DNA of 9,516 nucleotides from NCBI GenBank assembly GCA_003157055.1, contig PMIG01000387.1:10488-20003 (forward strand), given 5' to 3'. Under the pieces are notes generated by a model, which saw nothing but the letters and a program-made list of their open reading frames with translations, was not told where the DNA came from and ran no database searches. The stretch comes from Bacteroidales bacterium. Lineage in GTDB: Bacteria > Bacteroidota > Bacteroidia > Bacteroidales > VadinHA17. This document shows positions 1-7,228 of the stretch, one piece after another. The position numbers were made by a program, and so were the translations under genes. Position 1 is the first letter of the stretch, and each line of letters starts with the position of its first letter.

Positions 1-1985
1 ATACAGTGGATTATGTGAAGGAACTTCAGCGGATTGCAGTTGAAGAGTCCCGCCTTCATATTCCATTGCTTTTCGGATATGACGTGATCCATGGACACAG
101 AACAATTTTTCCCATTCCACTTGCCCAATCATGCTCCTGGGACCTGGAAGCAATTGAGAAATCGGATCGTATTGCCGCAACTGAGGCAACTGCTGAAGGG
201 ATTAACTGGGTTTTTTCTCCCATGGTCGATATAGCCCGCGACCCCAGGTGGGGAAGAGTGATGGAGGGCGCAGGTGAAGATACCTGGCTTGGCAGCAGGA
301 TCGCTGCTGCCCGTGTCAGGGGATTTCAGGGAAATAATCTTGCTGATGATAACACTGTGCTTGCCTGTGTAAAGCATTTTGCAGCTTATGGTGCTGCCCA
401 GGCAGGGCGTGATTATAATACAGTTGATATGTCGCAGCGTTCGCTTTATGAATGGTACCTGCCTCCATACAAAGCTGCCGTAGAAGCCGGTGTGGGATCA
501 GTGATGACCTCTTTCAATGAAATTGCAGGTGTACCATCATCTTCAAACAAGTGGCTGCTGACAAACCTGCTGAGAAATGAATGGGGTTTCAAAGGATTTG
601 TAGTCTCAGATTATACATCAATTAATGAACTTATCCCTCATGGAGTGGCAGTTGATTCTGCCGATGCCGGAAGGCTCGCCATTAATGCCGGGCTTGATAT
701 GGATATGGAAGGAAAGATATACATGAATCATCTGGAGCGGATGATTAAATCCGGCAAAGTCTCTGAAACGACTATTAATAATGCTGTCAGGAATGTTCTC
801 ATAGCCAAATACAGGCTTGGTCTCTTTGCTGATCCATACAGGTACTGCAAGAAAACACGCGAGAAAACCGAGATAATGACTCCGGATGATATTTCATTTG
901 CCAGAAGGTTTGCTGCAAGATCAATGGTACTCCTGAAAAATAACAATAATACCTTGCCGGTCAGATCAGATATTAAGACTATTGCCGTTATCGGGCCGTT
1001 GGCAGATTCAAAAAGAGATATGCTTGGTGCATGGTCAGCAGCTGGAGAATGGGAAAAATGCGTGACTCTGCTGGAGGGAATCAGGAGCAAAGCTGGCGGC
1101 AGGACAAAGGTCACTTATGCAAGAGGTTGCGAAGTAAACACAGACAATACTGAGGAGATCAGCCAGGCAGTAAATGTTGCCGGACAAGCTGATTTTGTAA
1201 TCCTTGCCCTCGGTGAGAGTGCTGATATGACCGGTGAATCTGCCAGCCGTACCGACATTTCATTACCTGGAGTACAGATGAAACTTGCTGAGGCTGTGAT
1301 CATGAAAGGAAAGCCGACCGCCATTGTACTTTTTAATGGGAGGCCACTGACAATTCCTGAACTCGCTGAAAAAGCCCCGGCAATACTTGAGTCATGGTTT
1401 GGAGGTACTGAAGCAGGTAATGCAATTGCTGATATCCTCTTTGGAGATATTAATCCTTCAGGAAAGCTCACAATGACGTTCCCCAGGAATACTGGTCAGA
1501 TACCTGTATTCTATAATTGCAAGAATACAGGGAGGCCGATCAACCCATCTGATCCGCAGGAAAAATACAAATCAAATTACCTCGACTGCCCCAATTCACC
1601 TCTTTATCCTTTTGGGTACGGGTTAAGCTATACCACTTTCAGATATTCTGATGTTAAGCTGAATAAAAATGACTTTAATCTTAACGATTCAATAAGTGCA
1701 ACTATAGAACTGACAAATACCGGGAGCAGAGACGGAGAAGAAATTGTTCAGCTCTATATCCGAGATCTGGTGGGAGATGTTACAAGGCCTGTCATGGAGC
1801 TTAAAGGATTCTCAAGGGTAATGCTTAAGAAGGGAGAAACAAAAAGAGTATCATTTACAATATATCCTGCCGATCTGGCCTATTATCATCAGGATATGAC
1901 ATTTAGTTGGGATAAAGGAGCATTTAAGCTGTTTATCGGCCCAAACTCAGCTGAAACCAGAACTGCTGAGTTCACTATTCAATAG
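1..1985 (+). CDS. bglX: GH3 beta-glucosidase, BglX type (5' truncated)
   Basis: Exported glycoside hydrolase family 3 enzyme, expected to remove terminal beta-linked glucose (or xylose) from oligosaccharides in the periplasm. The frame is open to the window edge, so the true start, signal peptide and roughly the first 100 residues (judged against ~765-residue E. coli BglX) are missing. The GTG at position 6 is internal. Numbering from that GTG: the (beta/alpha)8 domain runs to about 280 and includes GYDVIHGHRTIFP at 24-36, SPMVDIARDPRWGR at 71-84 and the KH pair at 123-124. The expected catalytic nucleophile is D202 in GFVVSDY. The alpha/beta sandwich domain, about 300-500, carries LGESADMTGESASR with E411 as likely acid/base. 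PFGYGLSYTTF at 535-545 leads into a C-terminal fibronectin III-like domain at about 560-650. All expected motifs are intact. Family is certain; substrate is not. BglX-type is the best fit among GH3 subgroups. Confidence 0.93.
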   Translation, partial: TVDYVKELQRIAVEESRLHIPLLFGYDVIHGHRTIFPIPLAQSCSWDLEAIEKSDRIAATEATAEGINWVFSPMVDIARDPRWGRVMEGAGEDTWLGSRIAAARVRGFQGNNLADDNTVLACVKHFAAYGAAQAGRDYNTVDMSQRSLYEWYLPPYKAAVEAGVGSVMTSFNEIAGVPSSSNKWLLTNLLRNEWGFKGFVVSDYTSINELIPHGVAVDSADAGRLAINAGLDMDMEGKIYMNHLERMIKSGKVSETTINNAVRNVLIAKYRLGLFADPYRYCKKTREKTEIMTPDDISFARRFAARSMVLLKNNNNTLPVRSDIKTIAVIGPLADSKRDMLGAWSAAGEWEKCVTLLEGIRSKAGGRTKVTYARGCEVNTDNTEEISQAVNVAGQADFVILALGESADMTGESASRTDISLPGVQMKLAEAVIMKGKPTAIVLFNGRPLTIPELAEKAPAILESWFGGTEAGNAIADILFGDINPSGKLTMTFPRNTGQIPVFYNCKNTGRPINPSDPQEKYKSNYLDCPNSPLYPFGYGLSYTTFRYSDVKLNKNDFNLNDSISATIELTNTGSRDGEEIVQLYIRDLVGDVTRPVMELKGFSRVMLKKGETKRVSFTIYPADLAYYHQDMTFSWDKGAFKLFIGPNSAETRTAEFTIQ

Positions 1986-1998
1986 ACCGCACGATCAG

Positions 1999-2030
1999 TT
2001 GCAGTTTTCATATTTTTTTATTTACTTTTG
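1999..2030 (+). promoter_or_regulatory. Bacteroidota-type promoter of the regulator gene
   Basis: A perfect TAnnTTTG -7 box (TACTTTTG, 2023-2030) sits 21 nt downstream of a TTG at 1999-2001 that can serve as the -33 element. This matches the known Bacteroidota housekeeping sigma consensus. It lies in the 77-nt gap between the GH3 stop and the ATG at 2063, so the regulator can be transcribed separately from the GH3 gene. The G of the box is the first base of a GTG that would otherwise be read as the start codon. Transcription should begin a few bases after 2030, which excludes that GTG from the message. Confidence 0.62.
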
Positions 2031-2062
2031 TGAATAGAAAGATTGAAAAACATCCCGGCCTT

Positions 2063-4876
2063 ATGTCTTATTGTTTAGAAAAGAACTGGCAGAAGTCCTT
2101 TTTTTTTCTTGTAGTATTTTCGGGGCTTTCATTTTTATTGAATGCTCAGAATAAAACATTCTACAATGAGATACAGGCTTTTATTTCAAATCATATACCT
2201 ATTGATAACCAGAACTGGCACATCAGTCAGAACCCTGTAACACGATATGTCTATTTTGCAAACTCAGCTGGGCTGGTTGAATACAATGGTATAAGCTCCA
2301 GGATTTTCAGCATGCCTTACAAGCAGGGTGTAAGATCTGTGTATGTCAATGCTGAAGGCAGGATATATACCGGCTCATTTGAGGATTTTGGATACTGGGA
2401 GGAGGATGGAGAGAGTAATTTGTCTTACAGATCACTTGCAAGAAGCATCGATGTAAACAAGAATGATGAGATCTGGAATATATATGAGTATGACAACATT
2501 ATTTACTTTCAGTCTTTCACCGCTATCTATAAGTTTGATCAGAACGAGATAAAGAAAATACCTTCACCATCAATAATGCTCTTCATGTTCCCCGTCGAAA
2601 GCGGGTTCATTGTCCAGGTCCTCGGAACAGGGCTATTTAAGTTTGACGGGAATGCATTTCAATTTATAAAAGGCAGTGAATCTTTCGGGGAATTAAAGGT
2701 ACATGCTCTGATATGCAGAAAACCTGATGAATATTGGATATGTACATCCAATAACGGTATTTTTGTCTATGATGGCAAGACATTCAAACCTCAGAAAAGC
2801 GCAATATCCGATTTTCTGAAGGAAGGGACCTGTAATGCCGGTCTCGCTATAAATGATTCTCTTATTGTATTCGGAACAATCCTTAAGGGCATTGTTTTTT
2901 GTGACGGGAAAGGCAATATGAAGAAAGCCTATGATTATTCCAACGGGTTAAATAATAATACAGTGCTGTCTCTCTACAGGGACTATCAGAATGGATTATG
3001 GATAGGACTTGATGAAGGCGTGAATTATATTAATGTATTTTCACCAGAGACTTTATATGCGAATTTTACCGGTAACCTGGGAACGATATATACGGCAGTA
3101 AAAAATAAGGATCTTTTATATCTCGGGACAAACCATGGTTTATTTGTGGCTGATATCAGCAGAACCAACGGAAGTTATAGTTTTTCCAATCTGCGAATCA
3201 TTCCGAATACCCAGGGGCAGGTTTGGAAGCTGGCTTTGTATAATGATCAAATCCTCTGCGGGCTTAATGACGGGACATTCCTTCTTGACAACGGCAGGTT
3301 CAGGAAAATCTCAGATGTCACAGGAGGATGGGCGATGCGCCAGTATAACAACATTCTTCTTGAGGGTACCTATACGGGGATTATTTCGTTCGGGTTGGAC
3401 AGGAATGGAAAGTGGAGCTACAGGAACAGGATAAAAGGATACATTGAACCATCAAGATATATTGAAGTTGATTATAAAGGTTATGTCTGGGCCACGCATC
3501 CGCAAAAAGGCATTTATAGGCTTGAACTTAATGAAGCAGTTGATACAATTTTAAATACATTGTATTTCAGCTCAATAGCAGACACGCTTAATAAGGTTGC
3601 ATTGTCTATGATCAATAACCAGGTAGTTTTCCTGACATCTGAATATATCTATGCTTTTGATTATGAAAAGAAGACATTCTATCCCTTAAAATCGCTCGAG
3701 CCCGGGCTTGGAGAATACATCAAAGCAACACAGATAATTCCATATCAGAAGAACAGCTACTGGTTCATCCTGGGAAACCGGATTGCCCTGTTCGATATCT
3801 CACGTGACCTTGAGGCCAGGAAGATGCTGGAATTCTATCATAAATATGCAGAATTGCCTGGCAGGGAACAGGAGATCATTTCCCTTGACACTAAAACACT
3901 GTTAATTCCTACGCGTCAGGCATTTACAACCTTTGATATTACGATGCTGGGAAAACCAGTTCCAGTACAGTCAATAAGGATCGACCATCTGTACTTCAGC
4001 GGTAAATCGACCGGAAGAACGATCAATCCGGAAAAGACCCCGGATATTTCGATACCGAATAAAGAAAACAACCTGGCTGTCTATCTGGCAAATCCTGCTG
4101 GCTATGATAATGAAGATCTGGAGTATATGTACCGTATCATTGAGCTTGGTGAAAAATGGCATACAACGATGTTTGATAACTTTTCGTTTCTGAACCTGAA
4201 ATTTGGATCTTATCATCTGCAGGTCAGGACTTCTTCCGGAGAAAAAATCTCTGAAGTCGATTTCAGGATCAGAAGACCCGGTTATCTTAGCAGCATTTCA
4301 CTTGCTATGTATCTTGTCATCCTTGTTCTCCTGGTTTTAGCCGGGGTCAAAATATTCAGGCTCGAGTTGAACAGGCACAGGAAACTCATTGAATATGAGG
4401 TCGGGAAGAACAGGCTCGAAAACGAGCTTGACTCAAAAAGCTATGAACTTATGCTGACTATGAGGTACCTGATGGAGAAAAACGAAATAATGACTGAACT
4501 CAATGAACAAATAATTCAGCTCAAGGCGCAATCGTCAAAATTGCCTGTTAAGATTGTCAGGGAGATGGAGCGGGTTATAAACAGCGGCTTGAATTCTCAG
4601 ACTGAAGAATGGAAGAGTGCAATGAACAGCCTTAAATTATCACAGCAGGGATTCTTTAAGAGACTGCTTGACAAATACCCGAACCTGACGCCAAACGATC
4701 TGAGACTTTGCTCTTATCTGAGAATGAACTTTTCAACCAAGGAGATCGCCAAGCTTCTTAATATTTCGGGTCGTGCAGTTGAAATAAGCAGATACCGGCT
4801 CAGAAGGAAGATGAACCTGTCGCATACTGTTAACCTGACGGAGTATTTAATCAGGGAAAGCGGGAATACGGAATGA
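2063..4876 (+). CDS. Membrane-tethered one-component regulator: propeller, Y_Y_Y, TM, LuxR-type HTH
   Basis: Predicted sensor that binds a ligand in the periplasm and DNA in the cytoplasm through one polypeptide. Numbering from the ATG at 2063 (937 aa): signal peptide about 1-29, ending LLNAQ. A long beta-propeller-like region, about 45-630, has two-component-regulator-propeller strands such as EYWICTSNNGIFVYDGKTF (223-241), GLWIGLDEGVNYI (311-323) and YVWATHPQKGIYRLE (474-488). A Y_Y_Y-type beta-sandwich spans about 665-738, one TM helix about 743-766, a charged coiled coil about 768-835, and a GerE/LuxR-like HTH about 874-930 (LTPNDLRLCSYLRM, STKEIAKLLNISGRAVE). There is no histidine kinase, ATPase or receiver domain, so it is not a hybrid two-component protein. 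An in-frame GTG at 2030 lies inside the promoter box, so the ATG is preferred. A run of nine T (2099-2107) falls in the signal peptide codons. Related Bacteroidota proteins sit near glycan-use genes; the ligand is unknown. It may control the flanking hydrolases (inference). Confidence 0.88.
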   Translation: MSYCLEKNWQKSFFFLVVFSGLSFLLNAQNKTFYNEIQAFISNHIPIDNQNWHISQNPVTRYVYFANSAGLVEYNGISSRIFSMPYKQGVRSVYVNAEGRIYTGSFEDFGYWEEDGESNLSYRSLARSIDVNKNDEIWNIYEYDNIIYFQSFTAIYKFDQNEIKKIPSPSIMLFMFPVESGFIVQVLGTGLFKFDGNAFQFIKGSESFGELKVHALICRKPDEYWICTSNNGIFVYDGKTFKPQKSAISDFLKEGTCNAGLAINDSLIVFGTILKGIVFCDGKGNMKKAYDYSNGLNNNTVLSLYRDYQNGLWIGLDEGVNYINVFSPETLYANFTGNLGTIYTAVKNKDLLYLGTNHGLFVADISRTNGSYSFSNLRIIPNTQGQVWKLALYNDQILCGLNDGTFLLDNGRFRKISDVTGGWAMRQYNNILLEGTYTGIISFGLDRNGKWSYRNRIKGYIEPSRYIEVDYKGYVWATHPQKGIYRLELNEAVDTILNTLYFSSIADTLNKVALSMINNQVVFLTSEYIYAFDYEKKTFYPLKSLEPGLGEYIKATQIIPYQKNSYWFILGNRIALFDISRDLEARKMLEFYHKYAELPGREQEIISLDTKTLLIPTRQAFTTFDITMLGKPVPVQSIRIDHLYFSGKSTGRTINPEKTPDISIPNKENNLAVYLANPAGYDNEDLEYMYRIIELGEKWHTTMFDNFSFLNLKFGSYHLQVRTSSGEKISEVDFRIRRPGYLSSISLAMYLVILVLLVLAGVKIFRLELNRHRKLIEYEVGKNRLENELDSKSYELMLTMRYLMEKNEIMTELNEQIIQLKAQSSKLPVKIVREMERVINSGLNSQTEEWKSAMNSLKLSQQGFFKRLLDKYPNLTPNDLRLCSYLRMNFSTKEIAKLLNISGRAVEISRYRLRRKMNLSHTVNLTEYLIRESGNTE

Positions 4877-4949
4877 GACCATCAAAGACACCGGGATAAA
4901 CTGACTGTTTGCAGAACAACTTAAACATTGTGGATGGCTTCTCTTTGAT

Positions 4950-4970
4950 AAAATGCGGCCGGCTTTTCTT
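4950..4970 (+). terminator. Weak terminator-like hairpin after the regulator gene
   Basis: AAAA-(t)-GC pairs with GC-TTTT around a GGCCG loop (4950-4967), giving six pairs with one bulged T and running into CTT. It lies 73 nt after the regulator stop and just before the next promoter box, where a terminator would be expected. The stem is mostly A-T and imperfect, so this is only a candidate. Confidence 0.25.
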
Positions 4971-4988
4971 ACTAAGGCTTGATTTTGT

Positions 4989-4996
4989 TATATTTG
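4989..4996 (+). promoter_or_regulatory. -7 promoter box of the CotH-type gene
   Basis: TATATTTG is a perfect TAnnTTTG match ending 20 nt before the ATG at 5017. No clear TTG is found at the usual 19-21 nt upstream; that stretch reads CTTTTCTT, so the -33 element is weak or absent. The position argues for the ATG at 5017 as the real start. An in-frame TTG at 4909 would lie upstream of the transcript start. Confidence 0.5.
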
Positions 4997-5016
4997 TGAC
5001 CCGAAAAAGCAACTCG

Positions 5017-7074
5017 ATGAAGAAAGGATCATTGCTTGTATTTTTCATTTTCGCCTGTTTTTACAACTCACCTGCACAGACATTTACTGACAGCAACCTG
5101 CCAATTGTAATAATCAATACCGATGGTGGAGTTGATATCGGGAATAATGATGTGCTGGGGGATATGAAAGTTATTTACAGGGGGCCGGGGCAGAGAAATT
5201 TTGTTATGGACCAGGACTCACTTCAGTATTTAAACTATGATGGAAGAATAACCATAAGAATTCGTGGATCAAGTACAGAAGTACTTCAAAAAAAACAATA
5301 CAAGGTCACCACGATAAAAGCAGACAATATCACAAACAATAATGTGGTCCTTCTAGGCCTGCCAAGTGATAATGACTGGATATATAATGCAATGGGGTAC
5401 GATCCTGCCCTGATACGGGACTACCTATGCTATAATTTATCAAGACAGATAGGCGAATATGCTTCAAGAACAGTCTATTGCGAATTGATAATCAATAACG
5501 CATTCAAGGGACTTTATGACCTGCAGGAAAAAATAAAACAGGGCAAGGATAGGGTCAATATCATGAAGATGGCTGCCACCGACAATAATCTCCCAAACAT
5601 ATCCGGAGGCTACATAGTCAAGGCCGATAAGACCACAGGCGGGGATCCGGTTGCATGGACCATGCCAAGCTACGTGATTGGCCAGGACATTACATATATC
5701 AATGATTATCCAAAGCCGGAAGATGTAACCCTGCAGCAGATCGGCTATATCGAGAGTGTATTCCAGCAACTGGCAAGTACTGCACATTCCGGTGACACAA
5801 CACTGGAGAGAGGGTATCCTGCGGTGATAGATATACCCTCTTTCGTGGATTACATGATAATAAGTGAATTATCTTCCAATGCCGATTCTTACCAGTACAG
5901 CACATATTTCCACAAGGACAGGAACGGGAAGCTGAGAGCAGGGCCGATATGGGATAATGATCTCACATTCGGGAATGATCTTTTCTTCTGGGGACTTAAC
6001 AGGAGCCATACAGATGTCTGGCAATTTGCTAACGGCGATAACGAAGGATCCAAATTCTGGAGCGATCTTTTTAACAACATGAATTTCAGGTGCAGCTTTT
6101 ATAAAAGATGGCAGGCGCTTACCCAGCCAGGGGCTCCCCTTAATTATTCATCAATTTCAAATTTTATAGATCAGACAGTTACCTGGATCAGCGAGGCGGT
6201 TGCAAGGAACAGGGCAGTGTGGAGTACAATTGATGTACAGTATAATCCGGATCCGACTGATGATTACAGTACTGATATTGCCAAAGTCAAGTCTTTCATA
6301 CAGACACGTATATCCTGGATCACAAACTACCTGCAGTCGTCCACATTTGGCTGTCCTGACCGGACAATGCCGCCAATGGTCATAACTAAGATAAATTATA
6401 ATCCGCTTCCTACGGTGACTGTAACAAATGGTCAGTATCTTGAATTTATTGAAATGACGAACTTGGGAACGAAAACGGTTGACCTTGCGGGTGATTATTT
6501 CCTCGGCACTGGTATTGTTTACCAGTTTCCGATGTATTCATATATACTGCCTGGTGCTGTAAGAATAATTGCCAGCAATTCGTATGCATTTAAACTGACT
6601 TATGGATTTCAGCCCAATGACCAGTTTACCAGGAATCTTTCAAATGAGGGTGAACAGCTCGTTCTCGCTGACCGGTTCGGAGATACAATTGACTACGTTA
6701 ATTACTCCAGCTTACCTCCATGGCCTGATGCAAACGGGAACGGTAAATACCTGCAGGTAATTGATCCTTCCAGGGATAATAATGATCCGTCAAATTGGAC
6801 CGCCACCGGCAAAATTATTGATTCTGACCCTGAGCTTACTGATTATGACGGATTGGCAATGTTTCCAAATCCGGCAACAGAGTTAGTCCATTTCAGTATG
6901 CCGGTTGCAATAAAGATTATTCAGTTGTTTAATATCGAAGGGAAGATGCTTATATCTGTTAACCCCGGCAGAAATGAGTATGACCTTGATATTTCAGCCT
7001 TTTCTGCAGGAATCTATTATATCAGGATAATATCCGCCACAGATTGTCAGGTTAAGAAACTTATAATTCAATAG
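5017..7074 (+). CDS. Secreted CotH kinase-like protein with lamin-tail domain and T9SS sorting domain
   Basis: 685 residues from the ATG at 5017. Signal peptide about 1-20 (MKKGSLLVFF, ending NSPAQ). CotH-like domain about 26-440: RIRGSSTEVLQKKQYKV (81-97), LLGLPSDNDWIYNA (112-125), LIRDYLCYNLSRQIG (132-146), GLYDLQEKIKQGKDRVNIMK (165-184), GGYIVKAD (197-204), ELSSNADSY (284-292) and GPIWDNDLTFGND (309-321). D290 and D313 are candidate catalytic and metal-binding Asp residues. A lamin-tail domain follows at about 453-598 (INYNPLP, QYLEFIEMTN, LSNEGEQLVLADRFGDTIDYV). The end, about 610-685, is a type A T9SS sorting domain (MFPNPATELVHF, FSAGIYYIRI, KKLIIQ). The protein should cross the inner membrane by Sec and the outer membrane by T9SS, then be surface-anchored or released. 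In Bacillus, CotH is a spore-coat protein kinase; whether this one phosphorylates anything outside the cell is unknown. Alternative: a structural or adhesive surface protein. The start was chosen because it gives a proper signal peptide just after a -7 box. Confidence 0.9.
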   Translation: MKKGSLLVFFIFACFYNSPAQTFTDSNLPIVIINTDGGVDIGNNDVLGDMKVIYRGPGQRNFVMDQDSLQYLNYDGRITIRIRGSSTEVLQKKQYKVTTIKADNITNNNVVLLGLPSDNDWIYNAMGYDPALIRDYLCYNLSRQIGEYASRTVYCELIINNAFKGLYDLQEKIKQGKDRVNIMKMAATDNNLPNISGGYIVKADKTTGGDPVAWTMPSYVIGQDITYINDYPKPEDVTLQQIGYIESVFQQLASTAHSGDTTLERGYPAVIDIPSFVDYMIISELSSNADSYQYSTYFHKDRNGKLRAGPIWDNDLTFGNDLFFWGLNRSHTDVWQFANGDNEGSKFWSDLFNNMNFRCSFYKRWQALTQPGAPLNYSSISNFIDQTVTWISEAVARNRAVWSTIDVQYNPDPTDDYSTDIAKVKSFIQTRISWITNYLQSSTFGCPDRTMPPMVITKINYNPLPTVTVTNGQYLEFIEMTNLGTKTVDLAGDYFLGTGIVYQFPMYSYILPGAVRIIASNSYAFKLTYGFQPNDQFTRNLSNEGEQLVLADRFGDTIDYVNYSSLPPWPDANGNGKYLQVIDPSRDNNDPSNWTATGKIIDSDPELTDYDGLAMFPNPATELVHFSMPVAIKIIQLFNIEGKMLISVNPGRNEYDLDISAFSAGIYYIRIISATDCQVKKLIIQ

Positions 7075-7178
7075 TATTTGCTATAGCATATTGAAGCCGT
7101 CTGAATATAGTCAGGTCTCAATACAATGTGGAAAACTGACCAGCGGATGAATGGCTTAGCTTTGATTAGTTCATGCTC

Positions 7179-7207
7179 AAAAAACAGGGTACATCACAGA
7201 ATACCTG
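7179..7207 (-). terminator. Intrinsic terminator of the GH15-like gene
   Basis: Read on the minus strand, CAGGTA pairs with TACCCTG (six pairs, one bulged C) around a 10-nt loop and is followed at once by TTTTTT. It begins 22 nt after the stop of the GH15-like gene. The plus strand lacks a T run after the stem, so it should serve only the minus-strand gene. I see no good terminator for the convergent CotH-type gene in the 154-nt gap. Confidence 0.5.
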
Positions 7208-7228
7208 ATTTATGCTTAAAAAAGAACC

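Noticed and set aside
6..8. GTG as the start of the GH3 gene
   Set aside because: The frame is open upstream and the encoded text begins inside a conserved GH3 region, so the gene simply starts before the window.
728..1114. 128-codon open frame on the minus strand inside the GH3 gene
   Set aside because: Antisense shadow of a clearly conserved coding region; no signal, motif or promoter of its own.
5464..5787. 107-codon open frame on the minus strand inside the CotH-type gene
   Set aside because: Lies wholly opposite conserved CotH motifs and its translation shows no recognisable domain.
7101..7114. CTGA-atatag-TCAG hairpin after the CotH-type gene as a terminator
   Set aside because: Only four pairs and no T run follows it.
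7157..7164. TAGCTTTG, a perfect -7 box match on the plus strand in the convergent gap
   Set aside because: No TTG at -33 and no plus-strand gene follows; it would only run antisense into the GH15-like gene. An 8-mer with six fixed bases is expected by chance in a window this size.
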